Positions 63,702 to 64,000 of a stretch of DNA of 64,000 bases are shown here, piece by piece. Position 1 is the stretch's first letter, and each line of letters begins with the position of its first letter. The notes beneath the pieces were generated by a model. That model had not been told where the DNA came from. It saw nothing but the letters and a program-made list of their open reading frames with translations, and did not search any database. Origin of the DNA: Streptomyces sp. NBS 14/10 (GTDB lineage Bacteria > Actinomycetota > Actinomycetes > Streptomycetales > Streptomycetaceae); assembly GCF_002224125.1 (NCBI RefSeq), contig NZ_NCSM01000022.1, forward strand, positions 576,885 to 640,884. The letters are read 5' to 3'. Position numbers and translations under genes: made by a program.

Positions 63702-63748
63702 CATGCACTAGCTAGCATAAGTATGCACTCCTCCGTATGTTTCGTCAA
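63702..63748 (-). promoter_or_regulatory. argG promoter with overlapping ARG boxes
   Basis: A TTGACG -35 (63743-63748) and CATACT -10 (63720-63725) are 17 bases apart on the minus strand. The palindrome GCATAAGTATGC (63715-63726), resembling known ArgR boxes, covers the -10. A second, looser ATGC-N8-GCAT dyad lies beside it (63703-63718). This predicts ArgR repression in excess arginine. argR is not in the window. Confidence 0.7.
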
Positions 63749-63924
63749 AGAGCCCCAGCGGTGCCGGGCGGCCCGGCGGCGGCGATTCGCCCGATATCTC
63801 ATCGTTCACCGCCCCGATTCCCCGAATCCTCGGCACCCGTTGAGACGTCGGCGCCCCCCAGCCGTACTCCCCGGCACCGGAGCCGTCCGGTGACGCGCGG
63901 ACGCGTGCGAAAGGGGACAGGCCG

Positions 63925-64000
63925 TTGACGACGGTGACGAACAGCCCGACCGACCGGCGGGAGGTGATGCGGCGCATCCGTCCCCGCCGCTCTCCCGCGG
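63925..64000 (+). CDS. Start of an unidentified gene, cut by the right edge
   Basis: A TTG at 63925 preceded by AAAGGGGACAGG, or a GTG three codons later, opens a frame (TTVTNSPTDRREVMRRIRP) that runs off the window. Too short to identify. It is divergent from argG. Confidence 0.3.
   Translation, partial: MTTVTNSPTDRREVMRRIRPRRSPA

Noticed and set aside
63708..63977. An 89-codon minus-strand gene upstream of argG
   Set aside because: It covers the argG promoter and ARG boxes, lacks a ribosome site, and has shadow-like composition.

Overview
The window is high-GC actinobacterial chromosome, almost certainly Streptomyces. Evidence includes the sporulation regulator SsgB, GTG/TTG starts behind GGAGG-type ribosome sites, hairpin terminators without U-tracts, sugar ABC transporters without their own ATPase, and a gene order that, from memory, follows the conserved S. 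coelicolor block from ruvB to argH. Most genes lie on the minus strand.

Layout. 1-4.3 kb: ruvB (cut by the left edge), ruvA, ruvC, yebC/pmpR, pdxT, pdxS. 4.5-8 kb: a phosphatidylinositol mannoside operon (pgsA, patA, pimA, a LemA-like protein). 8-12 kb: an EF-G-like GTPase with altered G motifs and a membrane protein. 12-18 kb: a HIT protein, thrS with a two-repeat CRISPR-like relic against its 3' end, a coupled DUF4365/OB-fold-like pair, and a DEDDh exonuclease. 18-25.5 kb: a probable rhamnogalacturonan-use locus (PL26-type exolyase, DUF624 protein, two permeases, binding lipoprotein), bracketed by two identical tRNA-Val(CAC) genes. 25.6-32 kb: TIGR02611 protein, ssgB, a CGNR zinc-finger regulator, small membrane proteins, DsbA-like and GNAT proteins, and the pabB/pabC-like pair. 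32.1-32.6 kb: five tRNAs (Gly, Cys, three Val-GAC). 32.6-37.7 kb: zinc ribbon protein, phosphotransferase with a repeat insertion, two small genes, a Ser/Thr kinase, a TrmH-type methylase. 37.8-46.9 kb: cobalamin genes (SUMT/CysG-like, a giant BluB-CobT reading frame broken by a 43-base deletion, CbiE-CbiT). 47-52 kb: GNAT and a methionine ABC transporter (metN-metI-metQ plus a nonsense-mutated second metQ) preceded by a leaderless Cys/Met-rich short ORF. 52-58.3 kb: HAD phosphatase, two membrane proteins, GNAT, ECF sigma factor, Tat-exported GDPD, PlsC and a methyltransferase. 58.4-64 kb: a MITE, an alpha/beta hydrolase, an aldo/keto reductase, argH and argG with ARG boxes.

Working together: RuvABC resolve Holliday junctions; PdxS/PdxT make pyridoxal phosphate; PgsA, PatA and PimA act successively in PIM synthesis; the 18-25 kb genes would import and cleave pectin fragments; SUMT, CbiET, BluB and CobT are four steps of the B12 pathway; MetNIQ import methionine; ArgG and ArgH finish arginine synthesis.

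The most unusual features are the Cys/Met leader peptide before metN, the CRISPR-like relic beside thrS, the repeat-rich region after ssgB, the (CCGGAAG)12 array before a phosphotransferase, and the broken giant bluB-cobT gene.
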